DNA of 36,951 nt from Candidatus Nitrosocosmicus sp. (GCA_029194465.1 JARFXS010000023.1:1-36951), one strand, 5' to 3'. Shown: positions 18,267-26,746, counted from the stretch's first letter. Translations and numbers: made by a program. The notes: generated from the sequence alone by a model not told the origin.

Positions 18267-18860
18267 TCAATTTCTCTTTACTTCATAGTGGAGCAAAACT
18301 ATTCCAGAGTCAAATGCCATTGATTCAATAAGGGATAGTTTACGAATCTCTTTCAAGTCCCTAAATATAGTCTTTCCATTCCCAATTGCCACAGGATTGA
18401 TAAACAAATAATATTCATCAATCAAGTTTTCTTTAATCAAGGAAGAATCAAATGAAGCACCACCATAAACTATGATATCGCCACCTTCTTGACTCTTTAA
18501 CTTTATAATTTCTTCTTTTAGATCGCCTGTTGATATTTCAGTATTTGGCCACTCAGATTTGTTTAATGTTTTCGTAAAAACAATCTTTGGTGTTTCTATC
18601 ATTTTTTTAGCGATAGAGTATTCGGGGTTGTCAGGTTTGTTAACAACATCAAACCAATAGGATATGAAGTCACTTGTCATTTTTCTTCCCAGAAGAATGG
18701 TATCGACTGGCAGATGTAACTTGTTTACATATTCTTTGAGTTTTTCATCCCAATTCCAGACCAACCAGTCCATTTCATTGTTCGGTCCTGAGAGACAACC
18801 ATCTATGGACATTTGTATTTGCAGCTTTAATTTTCTCATTTCCTTTTTGTTATTGTCCAT
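18267..18860 (-). CDS. RibD C-terminal/DHFR-like protein, paralogue 2
   Basis: A 197-residue paralogue of the protein at 1624-2214, with the same block order: SIDGCLSGPNNEMDWLV (about 18-34), LLGRKM, IVFTKTLNKSEWPNTEIS, VYGGASFDSSLIKENLIDEY, NGKTIFRDLKEI. Many blocks are identical between the two, so the duplication is fairly recent in family terms. Differences cluster around 40-75, which in this fold borders the substrate pocket, so specificity may differ (inference). The ATG at 18860 is preceded by a GGAGAGGG site. The gene is open, with no operon partners. It probably binds NAD(P)H; the substrate is unknown. Confidence 0.85.
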   Translation of the reverse strand: MDNNKKEMRKLKLQIQMSIDGCLSGPNNEMDWLVWNWDEKLKEYVNKLHLPVDTILLGRKMTSDFISYWFDVVNKPDNPEYSIAKKMIETPKIVFTKTLNKSEWPNTEISTGDLKEEIIKLKSQEGGDIIVYGGASFDSSLIKENLIDEYYLFINPVAIGNGKTIFRDLKEIRKLSLIESMAFDSGIVLLHYEVKRN

Positions 18861-18978
18861 CTATTCATTCCCTCTCCTATAATTCCTCTAAGGATCTTGC
18901 TTTCTCCTTCTTGTTAATTTCATCGACTCAACAAAACTTTCTTGGAAATTAGGATTAATCATTGGTAATAGGACATGA

Positions 18979-19218
18979 AGGGTCCTAATAAATATAGAAG
19001 GGATCAAAAGTATATTACAAGTCAGATTCCTTTTAGACAGTAGCACGACATTAAAAAATGAAAGTTTACTTAAAAAGGTGTTCCCCATAGTAAACGATAG
19101 CAAAAATGAAATGAGAGAACTAAAGGAAATGGATATAAATCCATCAAGAAAGGGAATTAACAAATATGTAGATGAAGTATTAGGTATTATTAAGCAAACA
19201 AGAAGTCATGAAGATTAG
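18979..19218 (+). pseudogene. coding-like frame divergent from reductase 2
   Basis: An 80-codon stop-free frame without an early start codon reads protein-like in its second half (NESLLKKVFPIVNDSKNEMR, then KYVDEVLGIIKQTRSHED). The matching DNA upstream of the first reductase gene (2330-2400) is similar only over the first 20 codons. A helical fragment of a vanished gene, possibly a divergent regulator. The opposite-strand frame of 91 codons is less convincing. Confidence 0.3.
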
Positions 19219-19378
19219 AAATTACCAAGTGAGTTATCTTAATACTCTTCTGTTTTTACATCTGTTCTTTGTTTTGGTTATTAGCTATAAAACATTTATG
19301 GTACAAATGACAAAGTAAATGGACATTTTCAATCCTAAACCTGTAAACACAGTTAGGTCCTTGTATCAATTTACTTAT

Positions 19379-19391
19379 TATCTATATTATG
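19379..19391 (+). promoter_or_regulatory. TATA box of the exported acidic protein
   Basis: TATCTATATTATG centred about 22 nt before the ATG at 19406. It supports that start over an earlier in-frame ATG at 19319. Confidence 0.5.
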
Positions 19392-19405
19392 TAAAGCTGA
19401 TTACA

Positions 19406-19783
19406 ATGAAAACAAAACTAATCTTTAGTTTCGGTCTAATACCCCTAATTTTAGCAACACTATTTTTGACTGTTGCTACTAGTATGGATGCAAATGCTCA
19501 AAATAACACTACACAGGGATCACAACACCCGCTTGATCAAACTGCTGATCCACAACAAATCAAAAATTATCTTAATGGAGCCATCCAGGCCTTAGACAGC
19601 GGTAATAATACACAAGCAGAACAACAATTAGACTTAGCCGATGACCAAATGGAAATATTGACAGGGTCTGCGGCTGTTGAAGATGACGACGCCGAAGAGG
19701 AGGAAGGAGTAGAAGAAGGACATGGTGAAGATGCAGATGAACAAGGAGACATTGACGTGAACGATAAAGAGGATACTCCTTGA
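19406..19783 (+). CDS. small exported acidic protein
   Basis: A 125-residue protein with a clear signal peptide (MKTKLIFSFGLIPLILATLF, ending ANA before QNN). The mature part has a short helical region (PQQIKNYLNGAIQALDSGNN, AEQQLDLADDQM) resembling one TPR-like or coiled helical pair. A very acidic tail of about 40 residues (EEEEGVEEGHGEDADEQGDI) follows. The helical part, with 'YLNGAIQALDSGNNTQAEQQL', is common in small thaumarchaeal exported proteins; the function is unknown. The acidic tail could bind calcium or other cations (inference). I start at the ATG 19406 because it opens the signal peptide and fits the TATA box. It is a single gene. Confidence 0.75.
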   Translation: MKTKLIFSFGLIPLILATLFLTVATSMDANAQNNTTQGSQHPLDQTADPQQIKNYLNGAIQALDSGNNTQAEQQLDLADDQMEILTGSAAVEDDDAEEEEGVEEGHGEDADEQGDIDVNDKEDTP

Positions 19784-20326
19784 TAAATTGAATTCTAGGT
19801 CAGTTTATTCAAAAGGAATAATATATTATATGATACACCTACCTTTTTTTGTTCTCTCAGTTTAAAGGGACCTGAAATAACATTAGAAACCAATACGATA
19901 TACTTTTCAATACTAATAAAAAGGATCTCAACAATTAAGACAAGATCTACATGAACATTCCGATCCTATAATAACCGACTAAAAATTTGATTTGGTTTTC
20001 AATAGGCAAGACAACCATCATATGTCATTATATTAATAAATTATAAATTCTACAAGTGGTTAGTTGCTGCACAGACCAAATCACAAAATATTTTGGAATT
20101 TCCTTAACAATATAACATATAGGGTACCACTAAAGGTGTCAATAATAGTGTCTTATCATCAGGGAAACATAAAGAATAAATATTGATATTTCTATGACAG
20201 TATAATTTGAAGGTCTAAAGAATCGGTTATTATCTCTACATTTATTATGAATGTCGACCTTTTAGATAAGCTATGTCTAAATTTATTAGCATATAAAAAA
20301 TCGTGTCTGGTTCATACCATTATTTT
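19784..20326. other. long gap, nothing recognised
   Basis: AT-rich sequence between convergent genes. A T-rich run near 19846-19852 could serve as an archaeal terminator for the upstream gene. No dispersed element, coding fossil or RNA gene was seen. Confidence 0.5.
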
Positions 20327-21103
20327 TCAATTAGGTACGATGTATTTAACAAGTGTTAGTGTTTCTGGATTGAGTGATTCAATCAATTTGAATGATTCTT
20401 CCTTGATAAAACCTATTCCTTTCACATAGAATTTATAATCTTTGGAATTAGGCTCCAGTGGATTTGTTTCTTTGGATTTTACCACTTTATCGAATGTACC
20501 TGCAGGTGTATTTACTGTCTCAGTCATACTAATTATCTCAGCTCTATCTTCAGCTATACCGGGTCCATTTTCTTGATAGTATTTTGAATTTAGTTCGATT
20601 TTCCCAGGCATTACTATACCAGGATTAGAGCCATTGACACCAACTTCCCAAGCTCCTTCATGACTTACTATTTTTCCATACTCATAGTAATCAACTTCCT
20701 CGCCAAAATTGAATATATCGTTACTAGGTTTGCAAATAACAAAATAGTTTTTAGCTATTTCATCCAATATGCCATCTTCAGTTTTTTTCTCTTCTACGAT
20801 CCTTGTTTCAACTCCATTTACAGTTTTTGTGTCATTTAAAACCGTTATTGATAATTGGACGTCGGTTATATTTTCTTTACCTTCTAGGATAAGTTGGTAT
20901 CCAGGTATCAGTATCATGTAGTCATTATAGCCTATTGAGGAAAAATTACATTCATCAAGGTTGAATGATTTCTTCCATCCATTAGTTTTATTCTCTGTAG
21001 ATTCTATTGGGTGCTGTCCAAATGTATCCATGCTTGATACACTTGGTATTCCCATTATCAACAAAATTAAGCTACTTGGTAACAAAAATAATTGTATTTT
21101 CAT
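20327..21103 (-). CDS. exported protein of unknown function
   Basis: A 258-residue secreted protein. The signal peptide MKIQLFLLPSSLILLIMGIP (ending near VSS, about residue 24) precedes a beta-rich domain. Recognisable strings are NGVETRIVEEKKTEDG, YFVICKPSNDIFNFGEEVDY, YEYGKIVSHEGAWEVGVNGS, NPGIVMPG, GPGIAEDRAEI and NTPAGTFDKVVKSKETNPLE. These resemble a domain I have seen in bacterial periplasmic proteins (YENGKVVSHEGAW...PG...MP) whose function is not established. The gene is intact, with two cysteines in the mature part. It may have been exchanged with bacteria (inference). The ATG at 21103 is followed directly by the signal peptide and preceded by a palindrome. Confidence 0.75.
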   Translation of the reverse strand: MKIQLFLLPSSLILLIMGIPSVSSMDTFGQHPIESTENKTNGWKKSFNLDECNFSSIGYNDYMILIPGYQLILEGKENITDVQLSITVLNDTKTVNGVETRIVEEKKTEDGILDEIAKNYFVICKPSNDIFNFGEEVDYYEYGKIVSHEGAWEVGVNGSNPGIVMPGKIELNSKYYQENGPGIAEDRAEIISMTETVNTPAGTFDKVVKSKETNPLEPNSKDYKFYVKGIGFIKEESFKLIESLNPETLTLVKYIVPN

Positions 21104-21105
21104 CT

Positions 21106-21124
21106 AATTTGATCGCATCAAATT
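21106..21124. promoter_or_regulatory. perfect 8-bp palindrome at a gene start
   Basis: AATTTGATCGCATCAAATT: two 8-bp arms around CGC, ending 2 nt before the ATG of the exported protein (minus strand). It is a candidate operator or 5' hairpin. Confidence 0.55.
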
Positions 21125-21310
21125 GACTTAATAAGAAATATGATACAAGTGACTAAATACAGTTTAGTAATTCTGAGTGTCTAACGTAGCTGAATTAGAC
21201 GTTTGTACCACAAATAATTTTATACTCAAAGCATGAAATGAACATAAAGTTGGAATTTGTCGGATTCAGTCACTTGGATAACAGGAGCAATCAAGGTGGT
21301 TTGGTAGCTT

Positions 21311-21880
21311 GTGGGTGGAGATGAACTTGAAGGTACTGCTAACATGATACTTCAAATTATAAAGCTTAATCCTGGCAGCCATTTGCGTATGATAAAAGAA
21401 GACATGAATATTTCGATGGGGACAGCTCAGTATCATCTAGATAGACTGGAAAAAAGTGGTAGAATTACATCCACTAGAAATGGTCTTCATAAACACTATT
21501 TTCCTGTTGGAATTTTTCACGAAAATGAAAAAGAGATACTTCAAGTATTAAGTCAAGAGACTGCAAGAGAGATACTTATGACCATAGTAGAAAAACAAAA
21601 CCCCACTCAAACAGATATTGTAAAGAATGTGGGAATTTCGGGAGCCTCTGCTAATTGGCACCTAAAACGATTGAGAGCCATAAAATTAATTGAAGAAATA
21701 AGAGATGGTCATTTCAAACGATATCGGATATTTGATATTAAGACTTCTACGTATGTAACAACTTTAATGCGAAATTACTATCCTACTATTTGGAACAAAT
21801 GGAGTAATAGGTTGATTGAGATATTCTTATCCTTATCCAATGAAGAGCATAAGGTGGAGAGCGAGGAGGACAAAACGTAG
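21311..21880 (+). CDS. winged-helix regulator with two HTH domains
   Basis: A 189-residue DNA-binding protein with two winged helix-turn-helix units of ArsR/MarR-like type. The first (about 8-65) reads ANMILQIIKLNPGSHLRMIK, ISMGTAQYHLDRLEKSGRI. The second (about 80-140) reads KEILQVLSQETAREILMTIV, GISGASANWHLKRLRAIKLI. No ligand domain is visible. A GTG at 21311 starts the frame; a stop lies just upstream in frame. It ends two bases before the ATG of a small membrane protein (21883), so the pair is an operon. In other archaea such wHTH/membrane-protein pairs form one- or two-gene sensory units in which the membrane protein controls the regulator (inference here). Confidence 0.8.
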   Translation: MGGDELEGTANMILQIIKLNPGSHLRMIKEDMNISMGTAQYHLDRLEKSGRITSTRNGLHKHYFPVGIFHENEKEILQVLSQETAREILMTIVEKQNPTQTDIVKNVGISGASANWHLKRLRAIKLIEEIRDGHFKRYRIFDIKTSTYVTTLMRNYYPTIWNKWSNRLIEIFLSLSNEEHKVESEEDKT

Positions 21881-21882
21881 AT

Positions 21883-22227
21883 ATGTATATGATTTTTGAT
21901 ATGACATTACCATTGCTATTTTTTCATTCAGGATTGTTACTAGAATTAGATATATTTGAAAGTACGGAAACTGTAATCCTCGCTATTACAGGGATTTTTT
22001 CACTATTGTTACTTGGGCTATCAATTTCTGCATACATCAAAACCAGACTAAATAAAATACTATTTGCAGCTGCAGCCTTTGCTCTTTTTGGAATTCAACT
22101 GCTAATAGAATCATTAGAAGAAAATATCGAGTTTTTTGATACGCAGTTCATGTCAATCATAACAGCGGCAATGACACTGGGTATATTAGTATTGTTCTTC
22201 TTGGCAATAGTCAAGAAAAATAATTGA
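21883..22227 (+). CDS. small three-helix membrane protein
   Basis: A 114-residue protein with three hydrophobic segments (about 28-50 AITGIFSLLLLGLSISAYIK, 56-72 ILFAAAAFALFGIQLL, 92-110 TAAMTLGILVLFFLAIVKKN). It is co-transcribed with, and 2 nt after, the winged-helix gene. A possible extra N-terminal hydrophobic run (LPLLFFHSGLLLEL) precedes them. Acidic residues (ELDIFESTE and EENIEFFD) lie in the loops. It belongs to the general class of small archaeal membrane partners of ArsR-like regulators. I cannot name a family. Sensing at the membrane is inferred from the operon. Confidence 0.7.
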   Translation: MYMIFDMTLPLLFFHSGLLLELDIFESTETVILAITGIFSLLLLGLSISAYIKTRLNKILFAAAAFALFGIQLLIESLEENIEFFDTQFMSIITAAMTLGILVLFFLAIVKKNN

Positions 22228-22312
22228 TGTTTAGTTAGTGTTGATAAGTTGAATTTTCTTTGATCTTATGATTATCAAATATGGTTAGTCCTAAGTTTAA
22301 GCTGAAAGAACA

Positions 22313-22396
22313 AAAAAAATCAAACTCAAAATCATAAAGATAATTTGTTTTAACATAGGTATCAGGATTCATTTTTTATCAATGGTAGTCCTACTT
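22313..22396. repeat. direct repeat flanking the duplicated block, left copy
   Basis: About 80 bp nearly identical to 22587-22674, containing ACATAGGTATCAGGATTCAT. Together they bracket the 184-bp copied block. Confidence 0.8.
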
Positions 22397-22397
22397 G

Positions 22398-22581
22398 ATC
22401 ATAGAAGATGCAGGACATGCACCGTTTTCTGAGAAACCTTCAATGGTATTTGATATAATCCGCGAATTTTTAACAAATAATAAATAATATCGATCCGCTC
22501 AGATGCTTTAAGATATCTTTCATAGTATCTTCAATATATACTGGTAGCCAATGGAGATACGATTCAAGGTTGAATAGAATC
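22398..22581 (+). repeat. 184-bp duplicated block, inserted copy
   Basis: Ungapped copy of 17911-18094 carrying the last 30 codons of the alpha/beta hydrolase (EDAGHAPFSEKPS...) and a type B element. It has no upstream gene body, so it is a fragment. It ends exactly at the last base of the element. Confidence 0.85.
22549..22581 (+). repeat. dispersed intergenic element, type B
   Basis: CAATGGAGATACGATTCAAG then GTTGAATAGAATC; consensus copy inside the duplicated block. Confidence 0.75.
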
Positions 22582-22586
22582 TAAAT

Positions 22587-22674
22587 TACAAAAATCATCA
22601 AACTCAAAATTATAAGGATAATTTGTTTTAACATAGGTATCAGGATTCATTTTTTATCAATGGTAGTCCTACTT
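22587..22674. repeat. direct repeat flanking the duplicated block, right copy
   Basis: Second copy of the ~80-bp repeat; it differs by a 3-nt insertion and about two substitutions from 22313-22396. Confidence 0.8.
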
Positions 22675-22729
22675 TATACTAACAAAAAATTAGGGTTAAG
22701 AACTAATTCCAGGAGTGACTAGATGTTTC

Positions 22730-23929
22730 TTAGTTAAAGAAATTAATGTTTGCTTCAACAAAATTGTTGTCGGCAAATTCTATTGGTTCATCTTCGTCGT
22801 TATTCCACAATACTATTCCATTGACATTGTTTAGAGTTTTTGTTTCGCCAGTATCTAAATCACGGCCATCTTGATTGTCAGTAATTGTGGCTTCATACAA
22901 AATGTTTGAATTTGACTTCGATTGTTCGACTTGATTCATTTCTACTTCAACTGCGTCAGATAGACCATCATCCAAATTGGCTGCAACTAGTTTCAGATCA
23001 TCATTTTGAATAAGATTCAACTGCAACGATGCAGAATCTAAATCACAGTTATCAAAGAATGCTATTATTCTTACTTCTTCTGGATCTATTTGTTCAGATG
23101 ATAGGTCCACAGTGTCAGTAATATCTTCACATGAATTTGATGGTACTATAATGTTGTTGTTACTATGGTCATCATCATTATTACCATTGCCATTATCATT
23201 GTCATCGTTATCGTTGTTGCCATTATTATTTCCGTTTCCCCTTTCACCATTGGTTTCACAACCAATACCGTCGTTATCTCCGTCAAATCCGTGTGGATCG
23301 GATTTACCTACTGGAAAGTCCTTATCAGGGATCTCATCATCTTGGACTTTTCCATCCCAGTTACAATCCAAATCTGTATCACTGGGTTTGATACAATGGT
23401 CTTGATATGAAGGATCACATGTCTCTGGCGTTTGAGTGCAGCCTTCAAGATCAGAGTTTTCTTGACATAATTGCTCTTTATAACCACATGTTTTTCCATC
23501 AGATCTAAATATCATTCCCTCCGGACATCCTTTTGAATCTGAAATACACCTTCCGGTTTCATCATCGTCTACGCTATGATATCCATCAGGACATCCATTA
23601 TGTTTGGGGAAACATTGTTCATCCTCATTCATATTAAAGCCTTCAGGGCAGTCACCAGATTCATCTGGGGCACACTTGGGTAAAGAAGGATCAAATAGAC
23701 AATCGTTGTCTGGACTTTCGCCCATAACACCGATTGGAGAAGTACCCGAATTTTCATTTGAATTATCATCATCGCTTTCACAGCCTATACCATCATTATC
23801 ACCATCAAACCCGTTCGGATCATTTGATGAAACTTTGATATTCCTATTTGAGATGTCACCACAATCTCGATCTTGTCCTTCAGTATCTTCAACTCGAGAA
23901 GGTAGAGTATTTTCATTGGTGACTGACAT
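22730..23929 (-). CDS. surface protein with Excalibur calcium-binding motifs (open part)
   Basis: A 399-residue acidic extracellular protein segment. Two Excalibur-type motifs (D-x-D-x-D-G-x-x-C-E) occur, FDGDNDGIGCES near 40-51 and FDGDNDGIGCET near 215-226, each preceded by its paired cysteine; the motif binds calcium in surface proteins. Between them lies a cysteine-rich string of EGF-like short loops (CPEGFNMNEDEQCF, CPDGYHSVDDDETGRC, CPEGMIFRSDGKTC). An Asn/Asp linker and a C-terminal beta domain (VRIIAFFDNCDLDSASLQLN) complete it. It lacks a signal peptide because the true 5' end continues, in broken frames, to about 24361. The ATG at 23929 is internal to the original protein. Confidence 0.8.
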   Translation of the reverse strand: MSVTNENTLPSRVEDTEGQDRDCGDISNRNIKVSSNDPNGFDGDNDGIGCESDDDNSNENSGTSPIGVMGESPDNDCLFDPSLPKCAPDESGDCPEGFNMNEDEQCFPKHNGCPDGYHSVDDDETGRCISDSKGCPEGMIFRSDGKTCGYKEQLCQENSDLEGCTQTPETCDPSYQDHCIKPSDTDLDCNWDGKVQDDEIPDKDFPVGKSDPHGFDGDNDGIGCETNGERGNGNNNGNNDNDDNDNGNGNNDDDHSNNNIIVPSNSCEDITDTVDLSSEQIDPEEVRIIAFFDNCDLDSASLQLNLIQNDDLKLVAANLDDGLSDAVEVEMNQVEQSKSNSNILYEATITDNQDGRDLDTGETKTLNNVNGIVLWNNDEDEPIEFADNNFVEANINFFN

Positions 23930-23946
23930 ATCTAATAGCTTCTGTC

Positions 23947-24123
23947 CTAAGGCTGGGTCAGTAGTAGTGGTTAGTAGTAGTGGTTGATGATGCTAAGGCT
24001 GGGTCAGTAGTAGTGGTTGATGATGCTAGAGCTGGGTCAGTAGTAGTGGTTGATGATGCTAAGGCTGGGTCAGTAGTAGTGGTTGATGATGCTAGGCTGG
24101 GTCAGTAGTAGTGGTTGATGAAG
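23947..24123. repeat. 33-bp tandem repeat, five units
   Basis: Units of GCTGGGTCAGTAGTAGTGGT plus TGATGATGCTAAG, coding on the minus strand for an 11-residue STTTTDPALAS-like period. The first unit carries an extra partial GGTTAGTAGTAGT, and the last lacks one base, which breaks the frame. Confidence 0.85.
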
Positions 24124-24138
24124 TAGATTGATGGTTGA

Positions 24139-24196
24139 TCACTGGAATCTCCACCACTGGAATCTCACCACTGGAATCTCCACCCTGGAATCTCCC
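24139..24196. repeat. short repeat CTGGAATCTCCACCA
   Basis: Four imperfect copies of 12-15 bp, coding on the minus strand for GGDSSG-like turns. Spacing differs by 1-3 bases between copies, another source of frame loss. Confidence 0.75.
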
Positions 24197-24602
24197 TGCT
24201 GAATCACTCTCTTCTTCTGCAAGCAAATGGATTTACGAGTGCATTAGGAGAAAAAGTATAGTGGAGGAAACCGGTGCAGTGACCATCGGAACTAATATTG
24301 CAAGTATTAACAATAATACTGGTATTTGACAAAATATTTTTCTGACACTGTTATTTCGCATTGAAAGGTTACAATTGATGATGTAAATCAAGTAATATCG
24401 ATTCAATAATTTTCTTATAGATAAATCGTATATAACATTGAATTGCATCATATCCCCAATGTTTTGAACAATTGCTTTAATTATGATCCGTGGTTGAAGG
24501 ATTATATAATACAATAGCATCTGTATAATAGATATCACAATACTTTAATCTTATAAACAACGATTAAATTATTAACACGAGTAACAAAGAAAGATATCTA
24601 CT

Positions 24603-24952
24603 TTATAAAATTTTAAGGTTGTAAGTATAAGCAGATAAAATATTTTCATCATTCTCAATGCTAGGAAAACAAGCGAATGGAGGTCTCCACTTCTTCTTAA
24701 TATAATCTTTTAATTTATTAGTTTTATAATTCTCTTCTGTAGTAACTTATTTCACATAATAAACATCTTCCTTATCATCATACCTTACTGATTTAGTGAA
24801 ATCGATTCTCTTTATATGATTAGAATTCTTTTTTCTAAAAATTCCTTAATATAAATTCGCATGCTAGACAAGTTAATTTATTACCATTCCTTAACTTTTC
24901 ATTCGTAATTTATCTCAGCAATTTGTAAGATGTAAAAATGGATAGCCCTCAT
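24603..24952 (-). pseudogene. decayed gene with a CxxC, unrecognised
   Basis: About 115 codons of protein-like sequence in order. A start MRAIHFYILQIAE (ATG at 24952) precedes NEKLRNGNKLTCLACEFILR with a C-x2-C pair in a second frame. RKKNSNHIKRIDFTKSVRYD, a TAA, and then VTTEENYKTNKLKDYIKKKW followed by RPPFACFPSIEN follow in a third frame. The end is TAA at 24603. Two frameshifts and one nonsense codon make it non-functional as written. I cannot place the family; the C-x2-C could be half of a zinc site. It fills what otherwise looks like a 500-base gap. Confidence 0.45.
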
Positions 24953-25055
24953 TTAAAAACTGATGATATGATATGACTATCTGATATAAGCGCAGTCCAT
25001 TAGATTATGATGATAATATACGATTTAAAAGCATTAATGATATCTTTAGTAATAG

Positions 25056-26315
25056 ATGACGATTACCCCACTATTAGGACCCTACGGTAGAATTCCAATT
25101 TTAATCCGAGATGATGATACTAATTTTTTTACGAAAGCCAATATGCTCGAATCAATATATTCGAACGCATGGAATAATCAATTCAAAGTAAGTCTATCTG
25201 TGATACCTTATCAAAAGACAATTAATGATGTTTGTGTCCCACCTAATTTCAGAAACTTTCCAGAGCATCATTCCATTGAAAACAATGAAGAATTATGCAC
25301 ATTTTTGAAAGAAAAGATAAGACACAATAAGATTGAAATCATTCAACATGGTGTAACTCATGATTTAATTGATGGTCGAGGAGAATTTAGTCGGCAGATT
25401 GACGGAAAGAGTGAAGATATAAACAAAACTATAAAAGATACATTTAATCATTATTACAGGTCATTAGATACTGATCACAATGGAAAGAACATCCAGATAG
25501 ATTTTGAATCCTATGTAAATATTGGAAGGGATATATTAAAAAAATCCCTTGATATTAATCCAGTTTTGTTTGTTCCTCCATTTGATGACTTTTCTACACA
25601 CAATCTAAATTTCCTATCAAGTCTTGACATGATTCCTATCTATGGGCAATCAAACTACCATAGATTTTTTAGATCACCATATGTTCCCAATTATTTTAAA
25701 AAATATTTTGCAAGTAAACTTTTAAAAAAATTTGCCAATATGGGATTTATTATTCCCTTTATCATGTCTAATATCGACTACTATAGTAACAAGCATAATC
25801 ATGGAATTATGTTATATATCCCAAGAAGGCTAAAAATAAATCCTATATCAAATTCCAATAAAAATGCAGAAAATGAGAAGGGATCTTCACAGACTTTTGT
25901 AACATGGATATCCAACACCATCTCTTATTCCATGATTCAAAGAACACCTATAGGTATTCTAAACCACTATCATCATTATTTTTATGATTGGAATTATGAT
26001 TCTATTACTAGAAAGAACTTGTTTGAACAGTGGAATCAAATTTTACATCTGCTCAGTAAAATTCCCTTTTCATGGAAGACAACCTTTTTCGATTTACATC
26101 AACGAATAAGAAAGATAAAAAAAATTAATATTGCAATTACAGGTCAAAAGATAACTATAAAATCAGGTGATGAGTTGATTAAAGAAATCTCTTTTAAAGT
26201 GGACAAGGTATTACAGTCAGTAAAAGAAGATGTAGTTTATGACGAACAGGATAAGACAATAATTACCATTGATCAACTAAAGCCTAATTCCACATTTGTT
26301 TTTTATGTCAAATAA
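25056..26315 (+). CDS. polysaccharide deacetylase-like (DUF2334-type) protein
   Basis: A 419-residue protein of the NodB/DUF2334 carbohydrate-esterase-like fold. Key features are the metal/base cluster IRDDDTNFF (18-25), SLSVIPYQ strand, IIQHGVTHD (95-103, the H-x-x-x-H metal motif), and FVPPFDDFSTHNL around 172-184. No signal peptide or membrane helix is present, so it probably acts in the cytosol or on lipid-linked glycans (inference). C-terminally there is a beta-sandwich-like tail of about 80 residues (INIAITGQKITIKSGDELIK). It is fully open, with the ATG at 25056. In DUF2334 neighbourhoods glycosyltransferases are common, but none is seen here. The substrate is unknown. Confidence 0.8.
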   Translation: MTITPLLGPYGRIPILIRDDDTNFFTKANMLESIYSNAWNNQFKVSLSVIPYQKTINDVCVPPNFRNFPEHHSIENNEELCTFLKEKIRHNKIEIIQHGVTHDLIDGRGEFSRQIDGKSEDINKTIKDTFNHYYRSLDTDHNGKNIQIDFESYVNIGRDILKKSLDINPVLFVPPFDDFSTHNLNFLSSLDMIPIYGQSNYHRFFRSPYVPNYFKKYFASKLLKKFANMGFIIPFIMSNIDYYSNKHNHGIMLYIPRRLKINPISNSNKNAENEKGSSQTFVTWISNTISYSMIQRTPIGILNHYHHYFYDWNYDSITRKNLFEQWNQILHLLSKIPFSWKTTFFDLHQRIRKIKKINIAITGQKITIKSGDELIKEISFKVDKVLQSVKEDVVYDEQDKTIITIDQLKPNSTFVFYVK

Positions 26316-26485
26316 TGGACAAAATGAGTGTCCATTGTACTGCGAAAAGTACTCCCCATAATTGGAAAAATTAATAACTCAAAACTACGAAATGCATCAG
26401 ATCATATGTATCATATATGGTAAATAATAAAGCAAAGTAAAACTCTAGCCAATTTCTGAATGTCTTATCTTTGCCTAAATACATC

Positions 26486-26517
26486 CATGGGGATATGATT
26501 CAAGGTTGAATAGAATT
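26486..26517 (+). repeat. dispersed intergenic element, type B
   Basis: CATGGGGATATGA head, TTCAAGGTTGAATAGAATT tail. Confidence 0.75.
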
Positions 26518-26746
26518 TATGGTACTTTATGAAATCAAATAAAAAAAGCAACTTTACATCCATATATTTTGAAATGATCCGATTATTTACCATAATAACT
26601 GTCATGTCGTAGTCGAATATTGAAAATGGATCCTACTTCGGTTGGGACCATCATAAAATATTATACCAAATTAAATCATTAACCATTTCTAAAACCGACT
26701 TAGTGAATGATTATGTAACAATGATATACTATTGATCCCCTTGTTA

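Larger units (their letters stand above)
23930..24361 (-). pseudogene. frameshifted N-terminal part of the same surface protein
   Basis: From the ATG at 24361 the minus strand encodes a signal peptide (MRNNSVRKIFCQIPVLLLIL, ILVPMVTAPVSS). In other frames follow a linker AEEESDSAGRF, repeated SSGGDSSG-like units and several STTTTDPALAS units, then PALGQKLLDM joins the open frame at 23929. At least three indels separate these pieces. They lie in or near the tandem repeats, where slippage is common. Confidence 0.6.

Noticed and set aside
18888..19163. A 91-residue minus-strand protein upstream of the second reductase
   Set aside because: It overlaps the better coding-like plus-strand frame and the reductase leader, and its composition looks like a reverse-strand shadow.
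23112..23410. Hydrophobic plus-strand frames opposite the Excalibur protein
   Set aside because: They are antisense reflections of Asp/Asn-rich codons, giving artificial Ile/Val/Ser-Leu runs.
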